A DNA stretch of 64,000 nucleotides from assembly GCA_902702965.1 (NCBI GenBank), contig CACRXP010000002.1, positions 2,533,222-2,597,221 on the forward strand, given 5' to 3'. This document shows, one piece after another, positions 24,605 through 34,057 of this stretch; positions within the stretch are counted from its first letter, which is position 1, and each line of letters opens with the position of its first letter. This DNA is from Spirometra erinaceieuropaei (lineage: Eukaryota; Platyhelminthes; Cestoda; Diphyllobothriidea; Diphyllobothriidae). The position numbers were made by a program, and so were the translations under genes. A model generated the notes under the pieces. The model was not told the origin of the DNA. It saw only the letters and a program-made list of their open reading frames with translations, and did not search any database.

Positions 24605-25223
24605 TTATTGTAAGGCCTAAACGCTAGTTTCATACCTCTCCAACAAAAAAGGAATCTAGTCAGGTGTTTGGCACAAAGGGCTAGAAAAATTTGTTCAACA
24701 GATAGTATCGAGGAGGAACTTAGAAAAATTCAGGACTTGCTTCGTGAAAATGGGTACCATGACAGGTTCATTGCAAAGAACTTTGCCGAACGACCCGCAA
24801 AACCCACCACGCTAACCGCCGAAAAGAAAACGTTGTTCCTCAAAGTCCCCTTCCAAGGAGACGCTGCAGGTGAACTCCTAAGAAGACGCCTTGACCAAGC
24901 TGTCTCGGGAACCTTCCCAGTAGTAAGGGTTCGCATATCATTCTCCACTAACCCTATTCTACGCGGAGAAGGCAAAGATAGGCTGCCACCTCAGACCGCC
25001 TCAATGTGCATCTACTCATTCACTTGCTCCTGTGGAGCAGGTTATACTGGTCGTACGAGTCGGCGCCTTTCGAAAAGAATACGAGAGCACCTTTCCGCAT
25101 GGCTGACAAAGGGTGAAACTAGGAGATTAGACAGCGCCATCCCTGCGCATGCAGTGGATTGAGGGCATCTAGTGGACCCCACTGAAGCATTTCGTGTGAT
25201 TTACAAGGTCCCCTCGAGCTACC
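24605..25223 (+). pseudogene. Penelope-like element, linker and GIY-YIG endonuclease (5'-truncated)
   Basis: Protein reading starts near FIPLQQKRNLVRCLAQRARK (24626). It runs through the linker (STDSIEEELRKIQDLLRENG) and the Cys-containing endonuclease entry (CIYSFTCSCGAGYTGRTSRR), then LSKRIREHLSAWL, to HAVD. A TGA at 25160-25162 interrupts it, after which frame-matching GHLVDPTEAFRVIYKVPSSY continues. The GYTG motif with the following Arg-rich helix is the PLE form of GIY-YIG. The RT domain is absent. The 3' end is cut at 25223 by the CR1-like element, and its 3' UTR resumes at 29987. Confidence 0.9.
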
Positions 25224-25560
25224 TCCTTTCGAATTCGGTTTGAAATTTTCGAGCTCCGACGGATTTGCCTTTCCCGAGATTTCTGCCGACTGGACGCTCT
25301 GAAGGCCTATTTGGATTAAGAAACTGGCTCGTAAACAATAATTACTCAATCCACACGGAACTTCGACAGGACTTTCTCTGAGACAACCATTCTCTTTCGG
25401 ACCACTTCTTTGCCAACAGTCCCGCGGGATCCCCCATTCCAAAGACGGCTGAGTCGCTTGTTACTTGCTTCATATCGTTTCCTACTAGCTTCATATCGTT
25501 CGTCTGGTTAAATAGCTCTTCGAACATCCCTAACAACTTCTCCAGTTTATATACTTGAAA

Positions 25561-26835
25561 ATGGTAGTCGAACAAGTGCCTTCGGGATGTTGCTCAAAAA
25601 GTGCGCCCCATGTGGGATTCGAACCCAGTCAAGGAGGTGACGAGGGCGGCGTCGCTACCAATGGACCACAGACGCGCAGCAGACGAGCTAAAAATAATAA
25701 TGTAATAAGCAATGCGCATTGTCTAAATGAATGTAACATCGGCTTCCCCATTATCAAACCTTCTGCCAAACGGGCAAGGAGTTTAGTAACCTTAATGGAT
25801 GTCAACTACAAGAACGAACATAAAACACATGCCGCGTGTTTTAGACTTCTCCAGAAAGTCCTGGAGATGGAGAAAGAGATAAAAAACCTCAAAACAGAGA
25901 TGGGGAAGTTGACGAAACTTCCTCGCCATTCACCCGTAAAGAGAAAGTCGGCGATGTCAGACCCTCAGAAAACAAAGAGAAAATATTCAAGCACAGTCTC
26001 ATTAACTGGATCAGCCGCCAAGAAAGAAGACTGCCCGTCTAAGGAAGAAATCACAACTGAGAACCGACCTCTTGTGCAAGAAAAGAACGACAGAGAGGGA
26101 TCTCAGGAAACGCAGAAGCGCCCCGGGGCATCCCGAAAAGAAAAAGAAGGTCAGACTGTTCGTACGAGAGAGCAGAGTCCACACACAATGCCAGCAAATA
26201 CCACACTGCCGAACGATGTATCGCACGACTCGGTTGGTGAGGAACCCTGTGGTAGCTACGCCATCACAGCTGTCTCTGAGTCAAAAGATGACAACGGAAA
26301 TTGGCGAAATGCTGAACGTGCGTGTAAAAATAAACGTAGGGACTCTCTTCCAGACAAGCATCTTTACCGAAAACGAAACATCGTCATAAAGGGAGCTCCT
26401 GAGTCCAATTCTTCGACTGCAAAAGAAAGAATCGAACACGATCTCGACCTCTTTCAAACATATTCAAATGCCGTCCTTCAGGACGGAGAATGTGTTACCG
26501 TGCACAAAGCTTTCCGTCTGGGAAACGCAGATGCGTCGCGTGCATTACCAAGGCCTCTTAAAATTATTCTTGCAAATGAAGCCCAAGCCTCACATCTCCT
26601 GGAAGGGAGGATGGCCCTTCGTCATTCGCATAAGGAAGTGTTTTTTCAGCCGGATTACGAACCGACAGAAAGACACAAGATGAGGGAGCTCTGGACAGAA
26701 CTGAAAAGAAGGACAGAAGAGGGGGAGAAGGGGTTGAAAATAAAGGAAGGCAAGATAATACAGATCAAACGATCGCTCCTGTGGCTAACCCCCTTTGTAA
26801 TCAGGGCCAGTTCCCCCCGAGAAGACGGACACTAA
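25561..26835 (+). CDS. Retrotransposon ORF1 protein (coiled coil plus RRM-like RNA-binding)
   Basis: A 424-residue nucleic-acid-binding protein expected to coat the element RNA. The first ATG of the open frame is at 25561; a second in-frame ATG at 25795 (residue 79) is possible. Residues about 93-125 (FRLLQKVLEMEKEIKNLKTE) look like a coiled coil for oligomerisation. Residues about 130-260 are basic and polar (likely disordered). Residues about 270-360 begin RKRNIVIKGAPES and include HKAFRLGN and RPLKIILANEAQA, the pattern of the RRM of L1-type ORF1 proteins. A C-terminal domain (about 365-420) is rich in Lys and Glu. Residues about 18-39 are encoded by an antisense tRNA-like sequence. Its last 55 nt overlap the ORF2 frame. 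Confidence 0.85.
   Translation: MVVEQVPSGCCSKSAPHVGFEPSQGGDEGGVATNGPQTRSRRAKNNNVISNAHCLNECNIGFPIIKPSAKRARSLVTLMDVNYKNEHKTHAACFRLLQKVLEMEKEIKNLKTEMGKLTKLPRHSPVKRKSAMSDPQKTKRKYSSTVSLTGSAAKKEDCPSKEEITTENRPLVQEKNDREGSQETQKRPGASRKEKEGQTVRTREQSPHTMPANTTLPNDVSHDSVGEEPCGSYAITAVSESKDDNGNWRNAERACKNKRRDSLPDKHLYRKRNIVIKGAPESNSSTAKERIEHDLDLFQTYSNAVLQDGECVTVHKAFRLGNADASRALPRPLKIILANEAQASHLLEGRMALRHSHKEVFFQPDYEPTERHKMRELWTELKRRTEEGEKGLKIKEGKIIQIKRSLLWLTPFVIRASSPREDGH
25614..25675 (-). promoter_or_regulatory. tRNA-like A and B boxes antisense to ORF1
   Basis: On the minus strand TGGTCCATTGG (25668-25658) fits the pol III A-box consensus and GGGTTCGAATCCC (25626-25614) fits the B box almost perfectly. The spacing is about 31 nt, as in a tRNA. 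The T-arm can pair over four bases, but the acceptor stem is mostly mismatched, so this is a tRNA relic or internal promoter rather than a functional tRNA. Confidence 0.55.
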
Positions 26836-29687
26836 AGGTGCTGTATTCGAATGTGCAGAGCCTGTTTAACAAGATGGATGAACTCAGGACTCTGATCGAC
26901 GAGCACGCGCCAGATATCATCGCCTTGACAGAAACATGGCTTTCTGAAGCTATTGGAGACCATGAGGTATCCCTCAGAGGCTACCAACTGTTCAGAAGAG
27001 ACAGGAGAAGCCGAGGAGGAGGGGTCGCTGTCTATGTTAGCCACAATCTAACCGCGGTCCCCGAGCATAATCCAACAACAACAGCGGAAGTCGAATTCCT
27101 ATCTTTAACTATCTCCACCAAATATGCCAGGCCGCTGGCGTTTGCAGTTGTGTATCGTCCCCCAAACCAGATTTCCGAACACGATAGCCTTCTCCTAAGG
27201 GAACTGAGCAAGACCTGCTCGAACAGAGACGTCCTTATTGTAGGGGACTTTAACGCCCCCAATATCGACTGGCAAGCTTGGACGGTTGCGGGTCCATCGA
27301 ACACATTCGGGCAACATTTGCTTGAATTGGCAGCAGAAAAACTACTTTTCCAGAATGTAACTCTCGGCACACGTGTTAGGGAAGGGCAACGTTCAAATTG
27401 CCTCGATCTGGTGCTCACTCGAGATGAGGAGAGTGTGCTGGATATACAAGATCTCCCGCCAATTGGTGCTAGTGATCATATTGTGATGCTCTTCGAGTAT
27501 TCCATGTTCTCCCAGTCTAATTCACCTGAACAATTACAGGCAAATATCTGGAAGGGGGATTTTTCTAGCATGCGAACGCAAGCCTCAGCAATACCGTGGA
27601 CAACCACATTACAAGGAACAGTTAATGACTATTGGAGCACGTTCAGCTCACTGGTCAAAAGAATCGTTGATCTGAACTGTCCACTCAGACGAAAGAAAAC
27701 TAGCAACCGTCCGCCGTGGATAAACCGGAAACTTCAAACCGCGTTTAAGAGGAGAAATAAAGTGTGGAGACGCTATCGACAAACAGAAAGCCCTGAAGAC
27801 CTGACGGAATACAAGCGACAGCGGAATGCGTGTAAACGCGAGGCTCATAGACTTCGAAGCAACTATGAGCTGTGCATATTACAAAATTCCTTGGTGCATC
27901 CTAAAATCCTCTATAGTTACATACGTAAGGGACAGAGCAATCGTGAACCGATTCCAGCGCTAAGATCCCAAAACGGAGTAATTGAGACGGATGACCACCT
28001 GAAAGCATCAGCCTTCTCCAATTTCTTTCAGTCGGTATTCACTCATGACACAAACCCTCCTGCCATGCCATATGTAGACCAACGACAATATCCCTCCTGT
28101 CCTGCATTGGAAGACAATCTTTTCTTCTCACCTACGTTGATTAGGACCGAACTACGCCCGCTGAAACCTGCCAAATCACCTGGTCCAGATGGAATTCATC
28201 CACTTGTCCTCCGAGAATTAGCTGATATACTCTGTGAGCCGGTGTCCATGATATTTCGGAAGTCCATGGAAGAAGGCGAACTGCCGGAGGAGTGGAAAAC
28301 GGCCCATATTTCTCCAATCTATAAAGGAGGATCCAGACTGGAACCCGAAAACTACCGTCCTATTAGTTTAACCTGCATTCTATGCAAGGTAATGGAACGA
28401 CTTATTAAAGGGCATTTAATGTCGTATCTGGAGCAGAGGGACCTGTTATGTGCTGCTCAGCACGGATTTCGTCGTGGTCACTCCTGTCTTACAAGCAGTC
28501 TTTACTCTCAGGAAAAGTGGACAAGAGCCACAGACCAGGGCCGTCCAGTGGACGTCATCTTCTTTGACTTTAAGAAGGCGTTTGATAGCGTTCCTCATGG
28601 ACGACTGCTACAGAAGATTTGGGAGTGTGGAATACAGGGCAGCATTTTTAATTGGATTAAAAGTTTCCTGTCATGCAGGCTCCAAAAAGTCATCGTTGGT
28701 GCCACTACATCCGAATGGGTGCCAGTAAAAAGCGGCGTTCCGCAGGGTTCAGTCTTGGGTCCTCTCCTCTTCGTCATCTATATAAATGACTGTCCTGCAG
28801 ACCTTGAATGCGATGACATCATGTTTGCGGATGATATAAAGATCTGGAAAACAATCAGCTGCGTTGAAGATGCGCAAAAGCTACAGGAAGATGTTAATAA
28901 GCTGGCTGCGTGGTCCAGCAAGTGGCTCCTAGCGTTCAACGTATCCAAGTGTGTAGTCTTGCGACTAGAATCTGGACGGAGGCGCTTCCCAAAACATCAG
29001 TACATCATAAATGGGGTTCCACTAAATGAAGTGGACACGCACAAAGACCTAGGTGTCTGGACATGCTCAAACTTGCTGCCCTCTCAGCACTGCAAAAGAG
29101 TCGTCCAAAAGGCAAGCAGCATCATGCACAGGATTAGGCGTGCCTTCAAAATCTTTCCTCCAGCACTCTTCTCACAGATATTCGGCACATTCGTCAGACC
29201 GCACTTGGAATACGGAATGCCATCATGGATGCCCTGGATGAAGAAAGACAGTGATGCCATAGAGCAGGTGCAACGACGGGCCACAAAACTGGTGGACGGT
29301 CTCAGGACTCTGTCATACCCAGAAAGACTGATCCAGTTAAATTTGTTCCCCCTATCCTATAGAAGAATGAGGTGTGACCTATTATGGACATTCCGCATTA
29401 TCCACGGGCATGAATGTTCGCTCAAAACTGACGACTTTTTTGAATTCACGACCACGAGTCACCTGCGCGGTCACCCTTACAAAGTCAAGCGGGAGCGTAC
29501 ACGCCTAGACAATCGGAAGTTTTCCTTCAGCCAGCGTGTTGTTCGGCCATGGAACTCACTCCCAAGTGAAATAGTGACATCTGATACAATCGCTGTATTC
29601 AAAAGGCAGCTGGATCGTTTGATATTTGATAAACGACGACTTTCACAACAGGACTACCTGCAGCCAGCCATAAATTTCATTTCTTGA
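26781..29687 (+). CDS. Retrotransposon ORF2: APE endonuclease and reverse transcriptase
   Basis: An uninterrupted 968-codon frame. Residues about 18-240 are an APE-type endonuclease that would nick the target: N24 in YSNVQSL, E51 in LTETWL, Y125 in VVYRPP, D156 and N158 in VGDFNAP, and S231-D232-H233. Residues about 300-450 are the linker. Residues about 460-760 are the RT: SPGPDGIHP, the motif A aspartate D596 in FFDFKKAFD, SGVPQGSVLGPLLF, and the motif C box FADD at 682-685. The thumb and C-terminal region (to FSQRVVRPWNSLP) are complete. All catalytic residues inspected are present. The annotated start is GTG; the first ATG (26874) lies inside the endonuclease, so ORF2 probably depends on ORF1 translation. 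Confidence 0.95.
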   Translation: MANPLCNQGQFPPRRRTLKVLYSNVQSLFNKMDELRTLIDEHAPDIIALTETWLSEAIGDHEVSLRGYQLFRRDRRSRGGGVAVYVSHNLTAVPEHNPTTTAEVEFLSLTISTKYARPLAFAVVYRPPNQISEHDSLLLRELSKTCSNRDVLIVGDFNAPNIDWQAWTVAGPSNTFGQHLLELAAEKLLFQNVTLGTRVREGQRSNCLDLVLTRDEESVLDIQDLPPIGASDHIVMLFEYSMFSQSNSPEQLQANIWKGDFSSMRTQASAIPWTTTLQGTVNDYWSTFSSLVKRIVDLNCPLRRKKTSNRPPWINRKLQTAFKRRNKVWRRYRQTESPEDLTEYKRQRNACKREAHRLRSNYELCILQNSLVHPKILYSYIRKGQSNREPIPALRSQNGVIETDDHLKASAFSNFFQSVFTHDTNPPAMPYVDQRQYPSCPALEDNLFFSPTLIRTELRPLKPAKSPGPDGIHPLVLRELADILCEPVSMIFRKSMEEGELPEEWKTAHISPIYKGGSRLEPENYRPISLTCILCKVMERLIKGHLMSYLEQRDLLCAAQHGFRRGHSCLTSSLYSQEKWTRATDQGRPVDVIFFDFKKAFDSVPHGRLLQKIWECGIQGSIFNWIKSFLSCRLQKVIVGATTSEWVPVKSGVPQGSVLGPLLFVIYINDCPADLECDDIMFADDIKIWKTISCVEDAQKLQEDVNKLAAWSSKWLLAFNVSKCVVLRLESGRRRFPKHQYIINGVPLNEVDTHKDLGVWTCSNLLPSQHCKRVVQKASSIMHRIRRAFKIFPPALFSQIFGTFVRPHLEYGMPSWMPWMKKDSDAIEQVQRRATKLVDGLRTLSYPERLIQLNLFPLSYRRMRCDLLWTFRIIHGHECSLKTDDFFEFTTTSHLRGHPYKVKRERTRLDNRKFSFSQRVVRPWNSLPSEIVTSDTIAVFKRQLDRLIFDKRRLSQQDYLQPAINFIS

Positions 29688-29930
29688 TTTCATCCCTACT
29701 TAACACACCCCTGACTCTTAATGAGATGCCCCCTCTCAAACTATGCAAATGACTGCACTCTATGCTGATTGTATATAACTGCACTTAAAATTTCATGTGT
29801 ACACTGAGAAGACCGCCTGCCGCACCATTAGCAGTCCCGCATTGTGAAAGTTTCCCGTGAACAAATATGTTACTGACACAATTTTAGTAAGATGTACATT
29901 TAACATTTATATTTTATGTACCGTTTTCAA

Positions 29931-29986
29931 TAGGGTCATCAAGGGCATTGCCTATTACCCTAAAAAATACAATACAATACAATACC
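29931..29986 (+). repeat. 3' hairpin and (AATAC)n tail of the CR1-like element
   Basis: TAGGG (29931-29935) pairs with CCCTA, and inside it GGC pairs with GCC, forming a two-tier hairpin. It is followed by AATAC units (29966-29985). The same two-tier hairpin is at 11757-11790 in another copy. CR1-like elements end in short microsatellites, and the RT recognises the 3' structure. Confidence 0.7.
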
Positions 29987-30300
29987 CTAAGCTACTGGGC
30001 CAGCGCCTGTTAGCAACAGCAGAAGCGGCCACCATCAGGTTACGAAAACCGACCCTATGCGCCCAAGAGAACCTTGTTCATGCTCCGCGCCTACCGTAGT
30101 CAAAGGTTGACTAATCACATACAACTTTCTGCGTCCTTCTGCTCTTGCCTAGCCTGTAATTTAAAACATAACTTTTATCGATTTTTGTTTCACTCACTGT
30201 ACCCCGTCCTATGTAACTGTATTGGCCTGATGAGAAGTTATCGAAAGGAACGTTCGCTAGCCACCGTCTCTTCTGAAAATCTATTAAGCGGTTGCATACT
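29987..30300 (+). mobile_element. PLE 3' UTR, continuation of the element at 24605-25223
   Basis: Aligns with 54984-55335 from CTAAGCTACTGGGCCAGCGC through AGCAGAAGCGGCC, TTTTATCGATTT and GTACCCCGTCC to the hammerhead-like core at 30227-30246. It is the downstream half of the PLE split by the CR1-like insertion. Confidence 0.85.
30218..30262 (+). ncRNA. Hammerhead-ribozyme-like core in the PLE 3' end
   Basis: GGCCTGATGAG (30225-30235), a 7-nt loop closed by G-C, then CGAAAGG: the invariant CUGAUGA and GAAA boxes of the hammerhead with a minimal stem II. PLEs are known to carry type I hammerheads in their pseudo-LTRs. I could not fit stems I and III or the NUH cleavage site within this copy. 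A possible partner is CTA-GGCCAG near the start of the same 3' UTR (54994-55002 in the other copy), which would come together only at a tandem junction. Confidence 0.4.
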
Positions 30301-30792
30301 AGGGTTGACGATTATCGTACGTGTGGTACAACCCCAGTTTCGCCCATAAGGTGTGCTGATCTGGTTGTGCGCCGCAAGACTGCCCTGCGTTGTCTGGCAC
30401 AAGCAGCTGCTGTCACTGACACGTTGAATGCCAATGCAAGCGTTGAAAAGAAGGTCTGTCAGGGCGTTTTACTGTATGGGCGGCCCCAGACACGATGCAA
30501 CATACGGCACCTTCTAACTAGTGATGCGGATGGAATTAGGCGCTTACGGTGGACAATAGAACTCCTTGAATAGTCGGCGACATGGGATGACTAAATAGGT
30601 GAAAAATGAGCTCGTAAAAATATTGCCAAACATTAACCTTTTGGTGCTAGCAAAATAACCTACAGTTACCGACCGATCTCGTGAAATGTTAGCTATAATT
30701 CGTTGTCGATTTGGATGATCGAATATTGGCTTTTGAATGCACTTTTTTTAGCTGTCTGCAAAAACTGCACTTGGCAAAGTAGGCAGTATGTA

Positions 30793-31737
30793 CAGTAGGT
30801 GGCCTAACTCAAGAAATGTCGTGGTCTAAATTAGGATGAGTGGTATATCATACATTTGGCGTTCTTATTCGTGTTTATTGAATTGATTTGAGACGCAAAA
30901 GGTTATTACCCAAAAAAGGATTCATTTCAACTCAGTTTTATTAAAGGAAAACAAGCCAGATTTTGGCGAATTCTGACCATTCATGATATACAGGTAATTT
31001 CCTACGTTACTGAACTTCACAGATCAAAAGCCAGTGTTTATGAGCGTTTTTCGGTAAACGAATATTAACATAAACAAGAAAAGTATGGGATAAATCCTTT
31101 CTGGAAAGGGGAAATCGGATTCTGCTTCCAAGAAAATCAGGTGAGGGTAAATATGAGAAATCGCATCGCTTTTAAGAAAGAAGCGTCGAATTAAGCTTAT
31201 AAAAGTCTGTTTTGTAAAGTTGGGGCTTCGTAATAGCAAATTCAGTAATATACTTGTTTGACGGTAGTTTGTTTTGCCAAACAGAATTATTGGGCGTAAA
31301 CAAATTTATACATCGAGTACCCGCGACATACTGTCACTCTGCTGTGTTTCGTCGCGCTATAAAGACGTCTGGAAAATTCCTACCACCAGTCAACTCCAAA
31401 AGGATAAGGAAATAACGGCGGAAGGGTTGTCGCATAAGTTGTTAGGAAGTATTTTCAGTATTAGTAAAGGTACTCTGCGGCGAATAATTAGTGGTGGAAC
31501 CGAGCCTAGAAATAAGCAGGGTGGATCAAAACGGTCACACAAGTAAGCAAGACGACGACTTTATTTATCGTGCGCAAAAAAGTACCACTATATACCCATT
31601 GAGGCCATACACAGAGGACGTCTGCCAATGTTCCCTATAAGATTAATTAGGAAAAGGATGCCCAAATTCGAGCTTCATTAGCAAAATGACATAATCAAGA
31701 TTCTTTAATAAAGTTATTAGAGAACGTGTGCTAGTGA
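30793..31737 (+). pseudogene. Tc1-like transposon, left half, truncated by a SINE
   Basis: Begins CAGTAGGTGGCCTAACTC after a TA and aligns with the intact element at 47270 onward through its 5' non-coding region. The transposase start is eroded, but ITAEGLSHKLLGSIFSISKG and TEPRNKQGGSKRS (31410-31540) correspond to the N-terminal helix-turn-helix of the intact transposase. Homology continues to ATTAGAGAACGTGTGCTA (about 31733) and stops exactly where the SINE at 31740 starts. Confidence 0.8.
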
Positions 31738-31739
31738 TA

Positions 31740-31985
31740 GAGGGACGCTCACCGATCATATTACGGAATTCACTCGTTGCGTTGTGTCTCAGGCCTCTCT
31801 CTCGAACCAAATCAGCAGTCGCACAGCAGCGCGTAATATAGGCAAAGTAACATTACCGACAAAGACAAGGAAGCTGAAATTGTCATTTCTGGCTTATTAG
31901 CCGTCGTCAGTCAGTCATGCTCAACCCCGAGGTGTGGAAGACCTGGGGATCGATCGCGCGACCTGGCTGACGTAAAACCCCGTCG
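31740..31985 (-). mobile_element. tRNA-derived SINE, nearly complete
   Basis: In minus-strand sense it runs from a head with a weak B box (GCGATCGATCCCCAGG), through the body CGACGGCTAATAAGCC and CTTGTCTTTGTCGG, to the 3' end AGCGTCCCT at 31740. The sequence order matches the copies at 6181-6438 and 53943-54215. It abuts a Tc1 fragment at its 3' end and a PLE RT fragment at its 5' end. Confidence 0.7.
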
Positions 31986-32790
31986 GATTTGCGCAGCCGA
32001 AGATCGCTTACTTCAACACAACAGACGCCGATCCGGTCAATCTCATGGCCACGGTCGGACGAGACAACGCATCTCATTCGGCAAGAGGTTACCTCCTTGG
32101 TGGAGGCGCACAAACTACGTGCAATAATTACCAAAGCGGAGCAGAGTTTTCTCAAGGACACCAAGAACTGACACCGGTCGAAAACATAGGACGTCCAAGG
32201 TCGTGCTGGATGAGGCAGACTACATTCAGAAGGCCAACACCCTGCTAGAGGATCGACAGACATACCTCCCATGCGGTGAGGAATGGATGAAGAAGATAGT
32301 AACGCAAATGGACAAGACGCTCGCCGACATGCAGCCGAACAAAGAAAGAGGAATGAGGTACGCCTGATCACTAAGTCGACAGATGCGGCCACAGCACGAT
32401 TCTATGGGCTAACGAAGGTACACAAAGCCGGTCTCCCCTTCCAACCAATCGCGTCGGTGTGCGGTGCACCAAAATATAATCTGCCCAAGTGGCTACTCCG
32501 CAACCTAAGGTCTCTCACCTCGGACGCTGCCACGACCGTCTGTTCAGCGGCTCAAAGGGATACGACTCAGCGAAGACAAGGTCATGGGGGCAGTCGACGT
32601 TGCCTCTCTCTTAAACTTGATTCCGCGACGGTTATCAGTCGAAACAGTTAGTAAACTGCTCGAAAGCAAGTGCGACGAGACAGGCGAGAATTTGAAACGG
32701 AGGTATCTCATTCAAATGCTAAAATTTCGCCTGAATCTCGGATCTGCAAAACAAGCGCATCAATCCGTACTGTTTGTCATTAAATTCCGA
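31986..32790 (+). pseudogene. Penelope-like reverse transcriptase fragment, multiple frameshifts
   Basis: Reads THLIRQEVTSLVEAHKL (32070), then GRTSKVVLDEADYIQKANTL (32188), then in another frame FYGLTKVHKAGLPFQPIASV (about 32400), then in a third VMGAVDVASLLNLIPRRLS (about 32584). These are the conserved N-terminal, YGLPKVHK-like and motif A regions of PLE RTs, where the functional motif is usually SFDVVSLFT. At least two frameshifts show it is dead. No endonuclease follows. It is a different piece of the same element class as 24605-25223. Confidence 0.85.
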
Positions 32791-33864
32791 CCAAATAACA
32801 AAGGAGCCAGGAGCTGGGGTAGGGGCCAAACGCCCTCCACCTAACAACCACCATTGAGAACTGCATGTCCACTTATAACTAATATGTCAACAGCGGGGCT
32901 ATAAAAGTACGCCAACATGTTACATTCAATCTTAATTCCCGAAAACGGGCTATTTCAATGGCGGCAGACGATCATTTTCTTATTATTGGTTTTTAATCTT
33001 CATTTAGGGGGGGGGGGGGTGGGTCATCGCACACACGTTTCATCCTTTAGTCGGATAGTTTTGCATGTTTTCTCCATAAAACAAGCGTCTGTTTCGGTCT
33101 ACTGAAACCAAGTAAAGGCAGTCAGACCAAATTTCACAGGTCAGACTACAATTGAGCAAACGAGGAATAAATCAAATATTCAAGTCAGAGGGCAAACAAA
33201 CCTCTCGCAGGTCGGTGGTTTCCCTGACAAAGAAGAAACTGATATTTCCGAAGTAACTTGTCACTTCGTAGTTCGGAATATAAGCGAGGGGGGTCAGCAG
33301 ACATTTGTCCTGATCACAGTTTGATTGGCGACAGGACCCGGTAGCTCGGGCATGGCGACTAACTGAAGGGTCACATGTTGCGGCACGACTCTGGAAACGG
33401 TTAAAAAGGAACATAATCAGCCACCAAAGGGGCCTTAGGTGAAAGAGAGGAATCACATTACTGGAGTTTTTCAAGTAAAGGTAAAAGGACCGGAGGCCAT
33501 TCACCCGGCAATTTCAACCGCAAAAAACCGAGGATGGAGGTAGAGGAATAAGCGCATACTTTATAAACACGAAAACACCGAGCAGGTAATTGATAAAGGC
33601 AGGATTGTGATAATCGAGGTTGGAGATTTGACGGAAAACAATGAGGAAAGTGCGGCAAAACATCGGCCTCCCTGTTTTAACATTAGAGTAAATAGGATAA
33701 AAAATGAAAAATATATCTCGAGGAGCTGGAAGTAGCGATAAACAGATACGAATGTCAGAAATTTACACGAAATTGGATCCTCCCACACAAAGATGAATAA
33801 TATCACTATTCATGGTAGACGCAAACTAAGTCTGAGCACGAAGCTGTTTCAAAACACCGTTTGC
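32791..33864. other. No gene recognised
   Basis: Short ORFs only. A G13 run lies at 33007-33019. Several minus-strand frames near 33172-33806 are hydrophobic or low-complexity and show no domain. Confidence 0.35.
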
Positions 33865-34020
33865 ATTGGAATTGTCAACAAAAACAAGGGAGACCAGAAT
33901 GGCCATTTCTGGCATATTAACCGTCATCAGTCAGCCTTGACCAGCCCCGAGGTGTGGAACCGCTGGGGCTTGATTTCGCGACCTGTTGGTTAGAAGTCAA
34001 ACGGCCACAAGCTGTAATCT
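33865..34020 (-). mobile_element. SINE copy 1 of a three-copy run
   Basis: Body ATGGCCATTTCTGGCATATT (plus-strand text near 33900) and a diverged tRNA-like head with TGACTTCTAACCAACAGGTC on the minus strand (about 34005-33986). The 3' end is truncated. Confidence 0.6.
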
Positions 34021-34057
34021 TTAGCCTGGAAAGGACATGGCATCCCTACAAATACAA

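Larger units (their letters stand above)
25224..29986 (+). mobile_element. Complete CR1/Jockey-like non-LTR retrotransposon nested in a PLE
   Basis: A 4.76-kb element with a 5' UTR (25224-25560), ORF1, an overlapping ORF2, a short 3' UTR, a terminal hairpin and an AATAC tail. Its limits come from comparison with the uninterrupted PLE at 54960-55010. There GAGCTACC is followed directly by CATAAGTTACTAGGCC, whereas here GAGCTACC ends at 25223 and CTAAGCTACTGGGCC resumes at 29987. A 3-4 bp target duplication (TACC) is possible but merges with the tail. ORF1 and ORF2 are both uninterrupted, so this copy is young compared with the other CR1 remnants in the window and may be an active or recently active source. 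Confidence 0.92.
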
